Source: Microbacterium hydrocarbonoxydans
Lineage (GTDB): Bacteria > Actinomycetota > Actinomycetes > Actinomycetales > Microbacteriaceae
Assembly (NCBI RefSeq): GCF_000956475.1
Contig: NZ_JYJB01000007.1
Coordinates: 352,353 to 416,352, forward strand
Direction of reading: 5' to 3'
DNA length: 64,000 nucleotides
In this document: positions 52,507 to 60,867 of the stretch, in pieces
Layout of the letters: the number at the start of each line of letters is the position of its first letter
Numbering within the stretch: position 1 is the first letter of the stretch
Position numbers and translations under genes: made by a program
Notes under the pieces: generated by a model
What the model was told of the DNA's origin: nothing
Seen by the model: the letters and a program-made list of their open reading frames with translations, nothing else
Databases searched by the model: none

Positions 52507-55500
52507 ATGAAGGCCTTGACGTGGATGCGCGCGCGCCCGCGGCAGCTCGCGTCTGCTGCCGCCGTGGCTGCGGCCGCCGTCACGGTCACGACTCTGGCGT
52601 TCTCCTACCAGGGCAATCCGACGACGAAGGTCGACCTGAACGACGGTGGCGTGTGGATCACGAAGACCTCGAGCCTGCTGGTCGGTCATTTCAATCACGA
52701 ATCGACCCTCCTCGACGGCGGGCTGCGCACGGCCGCAGAGGACTACGACATCCTGCAGGACGAGTCGAACGTCCTCGTGGTCGATGAGACCGCCTCGACC
52801 GTCACCGCCGTCGACCCCGCCAGGGTCACGCTCGGCGACTCCGCGAAGCTGCCGGCATCCGCGAAGGTGGCGCTCGGCGCGCGGACCGCGGCCGTGCTCG
52901 ACCGCGACTCGGGCGATCTCTGGGTCGTGCCGGTCCGCGGCATCGCCGCCTTCGAGCCCGAGACCGCCGAACCGGCCGCTGAACTGGGCAAGGGCGCGGA
53001 TGTCGCCGTCGCGCAGGACGGCACCGTGTTCGGACTCGCCTCCGCCCGTGACGAGATCGTCACGATCCCCGTCGACAACGAGGGTCAGCCGCTCGAATCA
53101 TCCACGTCGTCGATCGGCGACCTCGATGACTCGTCGGCTCCGCACATCACGGCTGTCGGGCGCACCCCCGTCGTGCTCGACGCCGCAGCGGGCGTGCTGA
53201 CGACTCCCGGCGGATTCCGCACGAAGATCCCGGATGCGGCGGATGCCGTGCTCCAGCAGCCGTCCGCCGCGGCATCGGCGGTGGTCGTCGCGACGAAGGA
53301 CGCGCTTTTCTCGGTGCCCCTCGACGGCGGCGAGCCGACGGTCACGAAGGCCGGCGGCGAAGGAGATCCCGCGACACCCGTCTCGCTGCGCGGGTGCGCG
53401 TACGGAGCCTGGGCTGGTAGCGCGAGGTTCGTGCGCGACTGCACGGGCGACGGCAGCGACGTCGCGTCGAAGATCCCCGGTGCGCGCGACGCGACCGCTT
53501 TGACGTTCCGCGTCAACCGCGATGTCATCGTGCTGAACGACGCGGTCGGCGGCGAGGCGTGGCTGGCCGACGAGAGCCTGTCACAGGTCGACAACTGGGA
53601 GGATCTCACCCCGCCGGAGGGCGAGTCCGACGACCAGGAGGACACCACGCAGGAGACGGTCCAGACGACCCTCCCCGAGCGCTCGGATCAGAACACCCCG
53701 CCGGTCGCCGAAGACGACTCCTTCGGCGTGCGGCCCGGAGCGTCGACCATGCTCCCCGTCCTCGACAACGACAACGACCCCGACGGCGACGTCCTCGTCG
53801 CGGCGCTCGCAGAGCAGCAGCCCGCCCTCGGCACGGTGCAGCCGATCCAGGACGGCGGATCGCTGCAGATCGCCGTCGACGAGAAGGCGTCCGGATCCGG
53901 CAGCTTCACCTACAAGGCGGATGACGGCCGCGGCGGCACGGACACGGCTGTCGTCACGCTCTCGGTGCACGGCTGGGATGTGAACTCGGCACCCGGGCCG
54001 AAGCGCAAGACGAGCCTCACAGTCGAGACCGGCGGCACGATCTCGTACAACATCCTTCCCGACTGGATCGACCCCGACGGCGACGACATCTATCTGAAGT
54101 CCGTCATCGCGGCGCCCGGCGATGAGGTCGAGTTCACGACCGACGGCCAGATCAGCTACAAGGCCACCGCGAGCCTGCAGGGCCGCAAGGACATCGAGGT
54201 CACCGTGGCCGACGGCTTCGGCGAGGTGGGCACCGCGACGATCACTCTCGACGTGCGCGCCGAGGGCAGCACCGACCCGAAGACGAATGCCGACCACGTG
54301 GTGACGCGGGTCGGCGAGCAGGTGACGGTGTCGCCGCTGGCGAACGACACGAGCTCAGGAGCCGAGCCGCTGCGGCTCGGACGCGTCGGCGATGCACCCG
54401 GCGCGGCCGTGGCGCCCGACTTCACGAACCAGCAGTTCAGCTTCACGGCACAGGCGCCCGGCACCTACTACGTGCAGTATCTGGCGACCGCCGGCCCCAA
54501 GAACGCCGAGGGTCTGGTCCGAGTCGACGTGCTCGACGCGAGCGCCTCCGAGCTTCCGCCCATCGCGGTGCGCGATGTGGCGCTGCTGCCGGCCGGCGGC
54601 GACGTGCTGATCGGCGTGCTGGCCAACGACTCCGACCCCGGTGGCGGCATCCTCGTGGTGCAGTCGGTCTCGATCGACCCCAGCAGCGGCGTCTCCGTCT
54701 CGGTTCTTGACCATGAGACGCTGCGGATCACCGACCAGGGTTCGCTCGAAGGCCAGATCCGCATCGAGTACACGATCTCGAACGGCTCCGCATCGGCCGA
54801 CGGCGAGGTCATCGTCATCCCGATCCCGGCGCCCGACAGCATCCTCCCGCCGGTCGCGACGCCCGACACCGCCTATGTCCGCGCGGGCGACGTCGTCACG
54901 ATCCCCGTGCTCGACAACGACGTGCAGCCGAGCGGCGACGCCCTGCACGTCGCCCCCGCCCTCATCGAGCCGATCGTCGACCCCGCCGACGGCGAGGCGT
55001 TCGTGTCTCAGGATGCGGTGCGGTTCAAGGCCGGGTCCGAGGCGAAGACGGTGTACCTGACGTACGAGGCCGTGGACTCGCGCCAGCAGAAGGCGGCCGG
55101 TCTCGTCACCATTCAGGTGCTGCCGGTCGATGAGGCGACCAACTCGGCGCCGCGTCCTCAGGATCTCGTGGCGAGGGCGCTCGCCGGGTCGGAGACCAAC
55201 ATCGCGGTGCCGCTGGACGGCATCGATGCCGACGGCGACTCGGTCGAGCTGCTGGACATCGCTTCGAGCCCCACGAAGGGCCGCATCACCGCGACCGGTC
55301 CCAACTTCTTCACGTACGAGGCATTCCGGGGGTCGTCGGGCGTCGACACGTTCACTTATCGCGTGCGCGATCATCTGGGCAAGGAGAGCACCGCGACCAT
55401 CCGCGTCGGCATCGCCCCGGTGCAGATGGTCAACCAGGAGCCCTTCGCGGTGAAGGATGCGGTCGTGGTGCGCCCGGGACGCGAGATCGCAGTGCCGGTG

Positions 55501-58500
55501 ATGGCGAACGACTCCGACCCCGAGGGCGACAAGATCACGCTGGTGAGCGAGAAGAACGACGGCCTCGAGGTGCCGGACATCGACGGGCTCTCGGCCCGCG
55601 TCTCGGGCGACCGCGTGCTGATCGATGCCCCGAACCGCGCGCTCGAGACCTCGCTGCAGTACACGATCCGCGATTCGCGCGGTGCGACGGCATCCGCCGT
55701 GCTCCAGATCACCGTCGACGACGACGTGCCGCTGCTGGCCCCCATCGCGCGAGACGACCGGGTGCGATCCGAAGACGTGGCGAAGGGCGGCCTGACCGCC
55801 GACATCGACATCCTGAAGAACGATGAAGACCCCGACGGCACGACCGAGGGGCTCGACCTCGACCTCGGTGCAGGGGCGACGCTGCTGAAGAACGGCACGG
55901 TGCGCGTCACGGTGACCGACGAACAGCAGCTCATCCGCTACACGCTCACCGACCAAGACGGGCTCGAGGCCTCGGCGTTCATCTTCGTCCCCGCCGTCTC
56001 AGGGCTGCGACCCGCGCTGGATTCGACCAAGCCCGTCGAAGTGGTCAGCGGCGAGACCATCGAGCTGCCGCTGTCGAAATACGTCGTCGTGGCAGGCGGC
56101 GGGACGACCCGGATCACGGAGCACGCCAAGGTCAGCGCCGTGCACGCCGACGGCGCGGATCTGGTCAAGGACGAGAGCACGCTCGTCTACACGTCCGCCG
56201 ACGGCTACTTCGGACAGGATGCGCTCACCTTCGAGGTCACCGACGGCACGGGGCCCGACGATCCCGAGGGACGCACATCCACGCTGACGATCCCGATCGA
56301 CGTGCTTCCGTCCGAGAACCAGCCGCCGGAGTTCATCAGCGGTGAAGTGAAGGTCGCCCCTGGTGAAGAGGCGACCACGCTCGACCTGGAAGCGCTCACG
56401 GTCGACCCGGACGCCGACGACGAGCACGAGTTCAAATATGTGAGCGGCGCGGGCAAGGGCGTCTCGGCGAAGGTCGACGGCGACCAGCTCGAGGTCGAGG
56501 CCTCGTCGGGTGCGAAGAAGGGCACCGCCCTGACCCTGACGCTGCGGATCTCCGACGGCGAGACCGAACCGGTGGAGGGCACGGTCACCGTCATCGTGGA
56601 CGCGTCGACCAGGGCGCTCCCTGCAGCCAACACCGACACGATCGCCGCAGCGGATCAGGGCCGCACGATCACCGTGCCGGTGCTCGCCAACGACTTCAAC
56701 CCCTTCCCCGACACGCCCCTCAAGATCGTCTCGCAGGTCATCGAGTCGGGATCGGGCGACGTCGACAAGAAGGGGGACGAGCTCGTGATCACCCCGGCGA
56801 AGGACTTCGTCGGGACGCTGGTCGTGCGGTACCGCATCCAGGATGCGACGAAGGATGCCGATCGGGAGGCCGACGGCAAGGTCGTCGTCACGGTGCAGGG
56901 CGCCCCCGAGGCGCCCGGAGCGCCGACGGTCGTCAGCGTGCAGGACCGCACGGTCGTGGTGTCGTACTCCGCCCCGTCGAACAACGGCGCCGAGATCACG
57001 AAGTACACGGTGAAGGCGGTCGGCGGAGGCGCCTACTCGAAGGACTGCCAGTCGACGACATGCACGCTCGACGGGCTCACGAACAACGTCGAGTACACGT
57101 TCCAGGTCACGGCCACCAACCGCGTCGGCGAGAGTGAGCCCTCCGGCGTCTCGGCGGTCGCAAGGCCGGATGCACGGCCGGACACCCCCACCCCGCCTGC
57201 CCTCGTCTTCGGCGACAAGTCTCTGGCGGTGAGCTGGACGACGCCGTCCACACCCGGGTCTCCCGTCGAGCGCTACACGCTGGAGATCTCGCCCGCGCCG
57301 CCGTCCGGGATCGCCCAGAAGGAGGTCACCGGAAACTCGATGACCTGGGAGGGCCTCGAGAACGGCACCAATTACCAGGTGCGCATCCAGGCGCACAACA
57401 AGGCGCCGGAGCCGTCGAGCTGGAGCGGCTGGTCGGGCACCGAGATCCCCGCGGGACCGCCGCTCGCGGCCGCGGCGCCGACGACGCAGGAGCTCTCACC
57501 GGTCGGCTCGCAGGCGCAGATGCAGGTCAACTGGCAGACACCCGACAACAACGGCGATGCGATCGACAGCTACCAGCTCGAGGTCTACGAAGGATCGGCA
57601 CTCGTTCGCACGCTCACACCGGGGGCGGGCGCCACGAGCCAGGCCGTGACCCTGCCGACCAGCGAGACCGAGTACACGTTCCGCATCAGGGGACACAACA
57701 AGGCCGGCTGGGGCGACTACAGCGCGCCGTCCGCACCCCGGCGCGGCGTGACCGCGCCGGGCGCCCCGCAGATCACCGCCGTCCAAGAGGGCGATCGGCA
57801 GCTCACGGTCTCGTACAACCCCGGAGCACGCAACGGCGCGCGGGCGGGCGAGGTCGCCTATCAGTACCGCCTCAATGGGGGCGGATGGGCGGGGCTCCCC
57901 GGCAACAACGTGATCGGGGGCCTCGCCAACGGCACCTCCTACACCGTCGAGCTCAGGGGAGTGGCAACGGTCAACGGCTCCACCTACGCCGGAGCGCCAT
58001 CGAACGGGGTCGCAGGAGTCCCGTACGGCACGCCCAGGACGCCCGTCGCCACCGCGAGGAACCTCGGCACGAGCGTCGAGGTCACCTGGGACTCACGCAA
58101 CTCCGGCAACGGCCGACCGATCATGGTCACTCAGATCAACATCGACGGCAACGGATGGCAGGGCGTCGCGCAGACCGGCTCCCGCACCCCGGGCAACGGG
58201 TACAACCAGACGCACACCATCCAGGTCAGGGCGCAGGACTCGGCCGGCCAATGGAGCGCGGTCGCATCGGCGTCCGCGACCACGAGCAATCCGCCGAACC
58301 CGCGGGCCTGGGTCACCAGGGGAACCGACGCTCAAGGACAGCCGGGGTGCAGCTCCAGCTACTGCGCGTTCTTCCGCGTCACCACGAAGGACTTCGACGC
58401 AGGCCAGCACAGCGTGACCTGCCAGTCGGCCAGGGGAACGCTGGGCAGCGCTCACACGGTGTCTCTCCCGGCGAACGGCGCGACCGACCTCGACTGGTGC

Positions 58501-58572
58501 TACTTCGGGTACCCGGGAGAGAACGTCTGGGTCACGATCGACGGCAAAGACTACGAGAAACGCGGCTGGTAG
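52507..58572 (+). CDS. Giant membrane-anchored propeller/cadherin-like/Fn3 protein B3
   Basis: The 2021-residue product has the same architecture as B1 and B2: one N-terminal membrane helix, propeller with the GCAYGAWAGSARFVRDC pair, acidic linker, 11 cadherin/Ig-like modules, five Fn3-like domains (first with CQSTTCTLDG cysteine pair) and a tip of about 90 residues (AWVTRGTDAQGQPGCSSSYC onward, four cysteines, ending DYEKRGW). The core modules closely match B1 over long stretches, such as GDKITLVSEKNDGLEVPDID. The ATG at 52507 is chosen because it aligns with the starts of B1 and B2 (MKALTWMRARP) and follows CAGGGGGAG; the open frame extends 300 bases further upstream. MoxR follows after 61 bases. 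Confidence 0.87.
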   Translation: MKALTWMRARPRQLASAAAVAAAAVTVTTLAFSYQGNPTTKVDLNDGGVWITKTSSLLVGHFNHESTLLDGGLRTAAEDYDILQDESNVLVVDETASTVTAVDPARVTLGDSAKLPASAKVALGARTAAVLDRDSGDLWVVPVRGIAAFEPETAEPAAELGKGADVAVAQDGTVFGLASARDEIVTIPVDNEGQPLESSTSSIGDLDDSSAPHITAVGRTPVVLDAAAGVLTTPGGFRTKIPDAADAVLQQPSAAASAVVVATKDALFSVPLDGGEPTVTKAGGEGDPATPVSLRGCAYGAWAGSARFVRDCTGDGSDVASKIPGARDATALTFRVNRDVIVLNDAVGGEAWLADESLSQVDNWEDLTPPEGESDDQEDTTQETVQTTLPERSDQNTPPVAEDDSFGVRPGASTMLPVLDNDNDPDGDVLVAALAEQQPALGTVQPIQDGGSLQIAVDEKASGSGSFTYKADDGRGGTDTAVVTLSVHGWDVNSAPGPKRKTSLTVETGGTISYNILPDWIDPDGDDIYLKSVIAAPGDEVEFTTDGQISYKATASLQGRKDIEVTVADGFGEVGTATITLDVRAEGSTDPKTNADHVVTRVGEQVTVSPLANDTSSGAEPLRLGRVGDAPGAAVAPDFTNQQFSFTAQAPGTYYVQYLATAGPKNAEGLVRVDVLDASASELPPIAVRDVALLPAGGDVLIGVLANDSDPGGGILVVQSVSIDPSSGVSVSVLDHETLRITDQGSLEGQIRIEYTISNGSASADGEVIVIPIPAPDSILPPVATPDTAYVRAGDVVTIPVLDNDVQPSGDALHVAPALIEPIVDPADGEAFVSQDAVRFKAGSEAKTVYLTYEAVDSRQQKAAGLVTIQVLPVDEATNSAPRPQDLVARALAGSETNIAVPLDGIDADGDSVELLDIASSPTKGRITATGPNFFTYEAFRGSSGVDTFTYRVRDHLGKESTATIRVGIAPVQMVNQEPFAVKDAVVVRPGREIAVPVMANDSDPEGDKITLVSEKNDGLEVPDIDGLSARVSGDRVLIDAPNRALETSLQYTIRDSRGATASAVLQITVDDDVPLLAPIARDDRVRSEDVAKGGLTADIDILKNDEDPDGTTEGLDLDLGAGATLLKNGTVRVTVTDEQQLIRYTLTDQDGLEASAFIFVPAVSGLRPALDSTKPVEVVSGETIELPLSKYVVVAGGGTTRITEHAKVSAVHADGADLVKDESTLVYTSADGYFGQDALTFEVTDGTGPDDPEGRTSTLTIPIDVLPSENQPPEFISGEVKVAPGEEATTLDLEALTVDPDADDEHEFKYVSGAGKGVSAKVDGDQLEVEASSGAKKGTALTLTLRISDGETEPVEGTVTVIVDASTRALPAANTDTIAAADQGRTITVPVLANDFNPFPDTPLKIVSQVIESGSGDVDKKGDELVITPAKDFVGTLVVRYRIQDATKDADREADGKVVVTVQGAPEAPGAPTVVSVQDRTVVVSYSAPSNNGAEITKYTVKAVGGGAYSKDCQSTTCTLDGLTNNVEYTFQVTATNRVGESEPSGVSAVARPDARPDTPTPPALVFGDKSLAVSWTTPSTPGSPVERYTLEISPAPPSGIAQKEVTGNSMTWEGLENGTNYQVRIQAHNKAPEPSSWSGWSGTEIPAGPPLAAAAPTTQELSPVGSQAQMQVNWQTPDNNGDAIDSYQLEVYEGSALVRTLTPGAGATSQAVTLPTSETEYTFRIRGHNKAGWGDYSAPSAPRRGVTAPGAPQITAVQEGDRQLTVSYNPGARNGARAGEVAYQYRLNGGGWAGLPGNNVIGGLANGTSYTVELRGVATVNGSTYAGAPSNGVAGVPYGTPRTPVATARNLGTSVEVTWDSRNSGNGRPIMVTQINIDGNGWQGVAQTGSRTPGNGYNQTHTIQVRAQDSAGQWSAVASASATTSNPPNPRAWVTRGTDAQGQPGCSSSYCAFFRVTTKDFDAGQHSVTCQSARGTLGSAHTVSLPANGATDLDWCYFGYPGENVWVTIDGKDYEKRGW

Positions 58573-58633
58573 CGTCCGGCCGGCGCCCATGCTCCAGAGC
58601 ATCAGAACCACACGAATAGGAAGCAGCACCCTC

Positions 58634-59605
58634 ATGACTATGACCCCCGAACAGGCGACCTGGTTCCAGGGCACCTTCAGCCGCCTCGTCGACAACGTCG
58701 ACAAGGCGGTGCAGGGCAAGCGCGAGGTGGTCTCGCTCGTGCTCGCGTCGATGCTCGCGGAAGGCCACGTGCTGCTCGAGGACGCACCGGGAACCGGTAA
58801 GACCAGCCTCGCCAAGGCGCTCGCCTCCACCGTGCAGGGCACCAGCGCCCGCATCCAGTTCACCCCCGACCTGCTGCCCTCCGACGTCACCGGCGTGACG
58901 ATCTACGACCAGCAGCAGCACCGCTTCGAGTTCCACAAGGGCCCGATCTTCGCATCCATCGTCCTCGCCGACGAGATCAACCGCGCCTCCCCGAAGACGC
59001 AGTCCGCCCTTCTCGAGGTCATGGAGGAATCGCGCGTCACGGTCGACGGCGTGACCCACGAGACCGGCCGGCCGTTCCTCGTGATCGCGACCCAGAACCC
59101 GATCGAGCAGGCAGGGACCTACAAGCTCCCCGAGGCGCAGCTCGACCGCTTCCTGATCAAGACCTCGATCGGCTACCCCGACCTGGCGATCACCGAGAGC
59201 ATCCTGGCCGGAGCATCCGACCGCAATCCCTCTGCCGGCCTCACCGCGGTCATCACGACCAACGCCGTCGCCGACATGGCGGATCTCGGCGCCACCGTGC
59301 ACGTCGAGCCCGCTGTGCTGCGCTACGTTGCAGAACTCGCCGAGGCGACCCGCAAGGACCCCGGCATCCGCCTGGGCGTCTCGGTGCGAGGCGCCATCGC
59401 GATGGTCCGCCTCGCCAAGATCTGGGCGGCCACGCAGGGGCGCCACTTCGTTCTTCCGGACGACATCAAGAGCCTGGCCCGCCCGGTATGGCAGCACCGT
59501 CTCCTGCTCGATGCAGAGGCCGAGTTCGCCGGGACCACGGGTGAGGTCGTGATCGCGCGCGTGCTCGACGCGGTTCCGGCGCCCCAGGCGCGAACGGCGG
59601 CATGA
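58634..59605 (+). CDS. MoxR-family AAA+ ATPase (module B)
   Basis: The 323-residue product is a close paralogue of the module A MoxR protein. Walker A is APGTGKTS, Walker B is VLADEINRASPKTQSALLEV, and ATQNPIEQAGTYKLPEAQLDRF follows. Its start (ATG 58634, AGGAAG about 10 bases upstream) lies in a CTCATGACT context that resembles the CTCATGACC before the module A copy. It overlaps the next gene by ATGA. As with other MoxR proteins it probably drives assembly or activation of the DUF58 and transglutaminase-like partners. Confidence 0.93.
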   Translation: MTMTPEQATWFQGTFSRLVDNVDKAVQGKREVVSLVLASMLAEGHVLLEDAPGTGKTSLAKALASTVQGTSARIQFTPDLLPSDVTGVTIYDQQQHRFEFHKGPIFASIVLADEINRASPKTQSALLEVMEESRVTVDGVTHETGRPFLVIATQNPIEQAGTYKLPEAQLDRFLIKTSIGYPDLAITESILAGASDRNPSAGLTAVITTNAVADMADLGATVHVEPAVLRYVAELAEATRKDPGIRLGVSVRGAIAMVRLAKIWAATQGRHFVLPDDIKSLARPVWQHRLLLDAEAEFAGTTGEVVIARVLDAVPAPQARTAA

Positions 59606-60867
59606 TGACGACGGAGGCACTCGAGGCGTCGCCCGCGCCGACCACCCGCGACGCCGGATGGCGCGACATCGCGGCGGTCATCGGCGCGCGTCTCCTCGCG
59701 CGCCTCCGCAGGATCACCGCCGCCATCCGTCCCCTCGCCTGGGTGCTGATGGCGCTTGCCGTGGGGTTCTGGATCCTCGGGCAGATCGGGGGATGGGCCG
59801 AGTTCACGTTCGCCGCCGTGGTGATCGCGATCACGGTCGCGCTGTGCGCGCTGTTCCTCATCGGGCGCACCGCGTACGACGTGTCGCTCGACCTCGCGCG
59901 CACTCGCGTCGTCGTCGGCGAGCGGGCGATCGGCGCGCTCACGCTCGCGAACCGCGGAACCAGGGCCATCCTGCCCTCGCGCGTCGTGCTGCCGGTCGGC
60001 GCGGGCCGCGGCGAGTTCGGCATCCAGCGGCTCGCACCCGGCGAAGAGGCCGAAGAGCTCTTCACGATCCCGACCCAGAGGCGCGGGGTCGTGAAGGTCG
60101 GCCCGGTCAGCGTCGTGCGCGGAGATCCGCTGGGCCTGTTCGAGCGCGCCCATCGTCGCGATGATCCCGTCGACCTGTTCGTGCACCCCCGGACGATTCT
60201 GTTCGACGGCCAGTCGCTGGGCTACCTCCGCGATCTCGAGGGGCTTCCCGCCACAGATCTGTCGCGTGATGACGTGTCGTTTCACGCCCTGCTGGAGTAC
60301 CAGCCGGGCGACGATCTGCGCCACGTGCACTGGAAGTCCACAGCGCGCACCGGAACTCTGATGATGCGCCAGTACGAGGAGACGCGTCGTTCGCACTTCG
60401 TGATCGGCCTGTCTCGCGCGGGCTTCGAGTACGCGACCCCCGAGGATTTCGAACTGGCGATCTCGGCGGCCGGCTCCATCGGCCTGCGCGCCATCCGCGA
60501 CTCCCAGCGGGTCGACGTGCGCGTGCAGGGCCGCGAGCTGCCGGCCGGCACCGGCAAGCAGCTGCTGGACTCGCTGTCGGCCGTCAAGAACTCCCGGCCG
60601 CGCCGCGGCGGCATCGACGACCTCGCCGGTGTGCTCGCGCGGACCATGCCGCTCGCGAGCGTCGTGGTGCTCATCTGCGGCTCCAAGGTCCGCAGCGACG
60701 ATCTGCGCATGGCCTGCTCTCGGCTGCCCTTCGGCGCCAGGGTGCTCGCCGTGGTCGCCGATCGCACCGTGACGACTCCGGGGCTGCGGCGCATCGGAGA
60801 GGCGGATGTCGTGACGATCGGCGCCCTGGAGCAGATCCCCCTCGCACTGCAGAAGGTGCTCGCATGA
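59602..60867 (+). CDS. DUF58 family membrane protein (module B)
   Basis: The 421-residue product has two membrane helices (about residues 45-93) and a cytoplasmic DUF58 domain with the hallmark LEYQPGDDLRHVHWKSTARTG and MRQYEETRR. It lacks the Ser/Thr-rich head of the module A protein. The vWA-like metal site is absent (VIGLSRAGFEY where DxSxS would be). Both ends overlap their neighbours by ATGA. Parallel order with module A supports a common complex with MoxR and the transglutaminase-like protein. Confidence 0.9.
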   Translation: MMTTEALEASPAPTTRDAGWRDIAAVIGARLLARLRRITAAIRPLAWVLMALAVGFWILGQIGGWAEFTFAAVVIAITVALCALFLIGRTAYDVSLDLARTRVVVGERAIGALTLANRGTRAILPSRVVLPVGAGRGEFGIQRLAPGEEAEELFTIPTQRRGVVKVGPVSVVRGDPLGLFERAHRRDDPVDLFVHPRTILFDGQSLGYLRDLEGLPATDLSRDDVSFHALLEYQPGDDLRHVHWKSTARTGTLMMRQYEETRRSHFVIGLSRAGFEYATPEDFELAISAAGSIGLRAIRDSQRVDVRVQGRELPAGTGKQLLDSLSAVKNSRPRRGGIDDLAGVLARTMPLASVVVLICGSKVRSDDLRMACSRLPFGARVLAVVADRTVTTPGLRRIGEADVVTIGALEQIPLALQKVLA

